Shown: positions 61,096 to 64,000 of the stretch, piece after piece | How the letters are laid out: each line of letters opens with the position of its first letter | Position numbering within the stretch: position 1 is the first letter of the stretch | From: Syngnathus acus | Lineage: Eukaryota > Chordata > Actinopteri > Syngnathiformes > Syngnathidae | NCBI RefSeq assembly: GCF_901709675.1 | Contig: NC_051095.1 | Span: forward strand, 8,957,956-9,021,955 | Reading direction: 5' to 3' | DNA length: 64,000 nucleotides | Position numbers and translations under genes: made by a program | The notes under the pieces: model-generated | The model's input: only the letters and a program-made list of their open reading frames with translations | Database searches by the model: none | What the model was told of the DNA's origin: nothing

Positions 61096-63488
61096 ATCAC
61101 CCCATGGGACATAAATATTTCAGAGTTGTTAGTTCCAGTCTGCCGGCTTCCGACAAGCTCGCAGCTGAGCAACAAACACCTTCCGGACTACTATGTTATA
61201 AGTTCACAACTTGTTAAGACTAAATACTTGAAACTGATCTGACTCCTCTGTTGAATCTGCAGATACATGTTTGGACCTTGTCATTCATCCTCCGAAAATA
61301 TCAACATGAAGCTCCCTGGAGCAGTTTTCACTCGAAATGCACACCAGTATTTATTTTTCCATTGCAATAAACCCCCTCGCCCAAAATATGTTATAATACA
61401 TTTACATAAAACGTGAAATATGATGCTAATTTGGTAAAATTGAGTCGTAAAGGACACATAATAAAAAATGTTGTCTATTAGAGTTGTGTAGAACATATGA
61501 TGTAGAAATTGTGCAGGCCTGTAGAGTAAATGCATCTAAAGGGTCGCCTAAGTTTTGGATGCCCATTACAACATATCGCACAAAAAGTTACACAGTTGAT
61601 GATGACAAACACTCAAGATGTCAACACTTTTGATTTGTTTGTTGCCACATTTCATTTAATCCGGCGTCAAGGGCTGACAAATGTTAGGAAATAATCCATT
61701 CATCAATTAGGCGTGCGAGAACAATCCATCAAGAAATATAAGAGGGCGGACGAGTTTGAAGAAAGGGAAGACAGTTCCTGTGACAGGACCATTTGTCAGA
61801 GTCATTAAAGTGTCCAAAATTCAATGAAAGCATCTCTGGTCTCTTAAATTTTTGCTTGGCATTACATTCCGCGCATTGAAATTCCGCGCAGTCACTCCTT
61901 TTTTTCTGAATTAGTGAATGCTCCTCATTTCTCCCGAGGATACCGAAGAGAGAGGGCTTGTCAAATATGACACGAGAAACAAAAGTAAAAAAAAAAAAAT
62001 TGCAGGGCTTTGGGCTCTCAGTGAGGCAATTTTGGAAGTGGCACAAGTGAGGAAACAAAATAACCTCAGCTCGTGTTATGACTCGTCATTGACTTTAGAA
62101 GAAAATGAATATTCTAAAGCTGTCTTTCCCACCCTTGAAAGTCACATAGCCCCTTCATCACCACAGACTTGATGTACTCCCTCATATGTGCATGGTTTTT
62201 GACATTATACTTTATACTAATATTTATATTTCAATAAATAAAAACTCAAATCATCTTTCCCCATTGAAATAAATGATAATACCATTAATCTGTTCCAGCC
62301 ATCCAAAAAAAAAAAAAAGAAAATGTTCTGACTTTTAATAGGAAAAAGAAAAGCACTCCACATTATGGTACTTAAGAGATAAACATAGCAACAATCCAAT
62401 TAAAATTTTTAAATAATTAATTTTTCATCATTTTGTGCATTAATTCAATGGGCCTCCTAGTGTATGCGCTTTAGCCTCAAGGTTTGCAATATAATACAGA
62501 CAGAGAGAATATGCGAAGATTTGCTGGAATAATACAAAAAGACCATTGCATTAATCTGAAACTGCCCCTTTAAAAGAGGTTAAGAATTTTGTGAGTTTTG
62601 GAAACGAGGGTGAAAATTGTACCATTATTCCTGATCGTCGTTATTTTAACAAAAGTGCATCAGAGACATGTTAAAGACATTTTGGTGCCCAGGAGATTTG
62701 ATTAACTGAGGGGAGGAGCTTCATCCAATCAGGCCAGAGCCATAACGAGAAAAGTGTGCCCTGCCACCATTTTGTAGCATTTGTTGGGGAGTTTTAAAGC
62801 TTTTGCAGGAATCTCACTCACATGCAGATTTTCAGTATTCATCCCATCATAGAGGCCACCATTACTAAAGACTTCACTCCATTATTTTTCAAATGGATGA
62901 AAATATACTGAGCTGCCAGATTTCATCTGTTTCCCCACAGCTTACATTTTGGAAGGGGATTCTCACAAGTGACAAACTCGACACGCTCACAGATTCTTGA
63001 GACGTAACTCTCATGATTGCAAAAACCGTGGTGCCGTGGTGATAACGTTTCGTGATTACCAATTACACCCAGCCTGCGTTGGAGTGCAGCACCGTACTTG
63101 ATCCTCATTGTTTATTATTACTCCATTATCATTGTGGCTGTGGCTGGTGGCATATTGATTCTTTTTCTTTTTGCATGTCATTTTGTAAAAGTCATTCTAT
63201 AATGGGGCACTTTGATTCCTGTGGGACGCTGGGAAGAGCAATGTGCACCCCTCCTCATCCACAAACTTGTCAAAATCGTGCGCACACACTTTTTCCACCA
63301 GTCGTCAATCATTTACTGGGTTCATCAATAGAAATACTCTTAAAGCCTTCCGAAGAACTGCAATATTAGATTCATATTAAATTACAGTCATGAGGCTACA
63401 GTGGAAATCCTGTCACAAACAGTGAAAAAACACAACACTCACCAGTATAATTGCCTTTATTTATAGTTTTGAAGATCATTTATGATCT

Positions 63489-63598
63489 TTTTTAGGTTAT
63501 TCCATAGAACTAATATAGATGTCTATTTTAGGTTATTCCATAGACCTAATATAGACGTCTCTTTTAGGTTATTCCATAGACCTAATATAGACACCTAT
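63489..63598 (+). repeat. Three tandem 36-bp repeats
   Basis: The unit TTTTAGGTTATTCCATAGAC + CTAATATAGACGTCT repeats three times; AGGTT starts at 63,494, 63,530 and 63,566, an exact 36-bp step, with few differences. A related block lies at 63,763-63,835. Confidence 0.9.
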
Positions 63599-63759
63599 AT
63601 CAGGTTGCAGAAATAACCAAACGTCACATGTACGGATCAGTGGTTGTTAAAAACAAAGCCATACAATTTCTGTACATTATTTATACAACTTACAGCTGGT
63701 TGAGAGTTTAAATTTTCTAAATATGATCATATTTGATGGATTTAATTTCGTCGTCTATA

Positions 63760-63840
63760 TTTGGTTATTTCTAAGACCTAATATAGACGTCTAAATTAGG
63801 TCTACACATAGACGAGAGGTCTAATAGACGTCTATGGCTC
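63760..63840. repeat. Cluster of TAGACGTCTA-type palindromes related to the 36-bp repeats
   Basis: GGTTATTTCTAAGACCTAAT is followed by ATAGACGTCTAAATTAGGTC, then by further TAGAC/GTCTA motifs ending GTCTATGGCTCAGTGGG. It shares GACCTAATATAGACGTCT with the tandem array at 63,489. Together they look like parts of one mobile element of about 0.35-0.4 kb, which I cannot classify. Confidence 0.6.
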
Positions 63841-64000
63841 AGTGGGTAAATATACACTCCCCAAACACAATCAACTTGAATGAAGTCTTTCGTTCACATT
63901 AAAAAGAAGCTCAATGCTCTTCATTGCCCCCTGCAATATTGTTTTGCACTAGACTAAACCAAGTCTTGCAGCCTGCACAACGGAGACAAAGTTGCCGTGA

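Larger units (their letters stand above)
50950..64000. other. Intergenic region right of the lectin gene
   Basis: No gene is supportable over these 13 kb. Identified contents are a (TGAA)n run at 55,086, a reverse-transcriptase relic at 55,672, an L2-like repeat at 57,073, a degenerate minisatellite at 57,676-58,330, a dispersed repeat at 60,245, a GA tract at 60,707, a CA tract at 61,062 and 36-bp repeats near the right end. A compact GC-balanced block at about 56,490-56,760, containing a TATAAA, has the look of unique and possibly regulatory DNA. Confidence 0.65.

Noticed and set aside
63834-63850. tRNA-like GGCTCAGTGGG
   Set aside because: Only an A-box-like string; no cloverleaf, B box or acceptor stem could be found around it.
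1-64000. CRISPR arrays, bacterial operons, prophage or a novel defence system
   Set aside because: The window is vertebrate nuclear DNA with spliced genes; tandem repeats present are microsatellites, minisatellites and transposon parts without spacer structure.

Overview
This is eukaryotic nuclear DNA from a ray-finned fish, most likely a percomorph-type teleost. The evidence is a vertebrate FAT4 giant cadherin exon, a fish-style type II C-type lectin gene with very short GT-AG introns, long CA/GT/GA microsatellites, and several interspersed repeats typical of teleost genomes. The species cannot be named from the sequence alone.

Layout. (1) Positions 1-38,091, minus strand: the 5' part of fat4. 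The giant first coding exon (33,010-38,091, 1,694 codons, intact) carries the signal peptide and about the first 16 cadherin repeats. The next exon (420-551, 44 codons) completes repeat 16 and opens repeat 17. A ~32.5 kb intron separates them, and the rest of the gene lies off the left edge. (2) 38,092-~38,660: the fat4 leader and probable promoter, with two small upstream ORFs. (3) ~38.7-47.6 kb: intergenic, with a complete TA-flanked MITE, a (TG)n-(CG)n tract, a CCAAT hairpin and a degenerate ~59-bp minisatellite rich in TGACTCA. (4) 47,615-50,707, plus strand: a six-exon gene for a type II membrane C-type lectin (685 aa as spliced here). It has a short cytoplasmic tail, a transmembrane helix, a ~490-residue coiled-coil neck built from 14-residue repeats, and a C-terminal C-type lectin domain with a QPN/WND sugar-binding signature. 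(5) 50.9-64 kb: no convincing gene; a second degenerate minisatellite, a reverse-transcriptase relic, old repeats, a long GA tract and a cluster of 36-bp repeats at the right end.

The two genes are divergent, with about 9.5 kb between start codons, and have unrelated roles: planar polarity/Hippo-linked adhesion for Fat4, and probable innate immune glycan recognition for the lectin. I found no operon-like or novel multi-gene system. The most worthwhile observations are the lectin's neck architecture and unusual sugar-binding triplet, its frame-preserving 75-nt intron, the fat4 upstream ORFs, the calcium-poor cadherin linker 15, and the two undescribed degenerate minisatellites.
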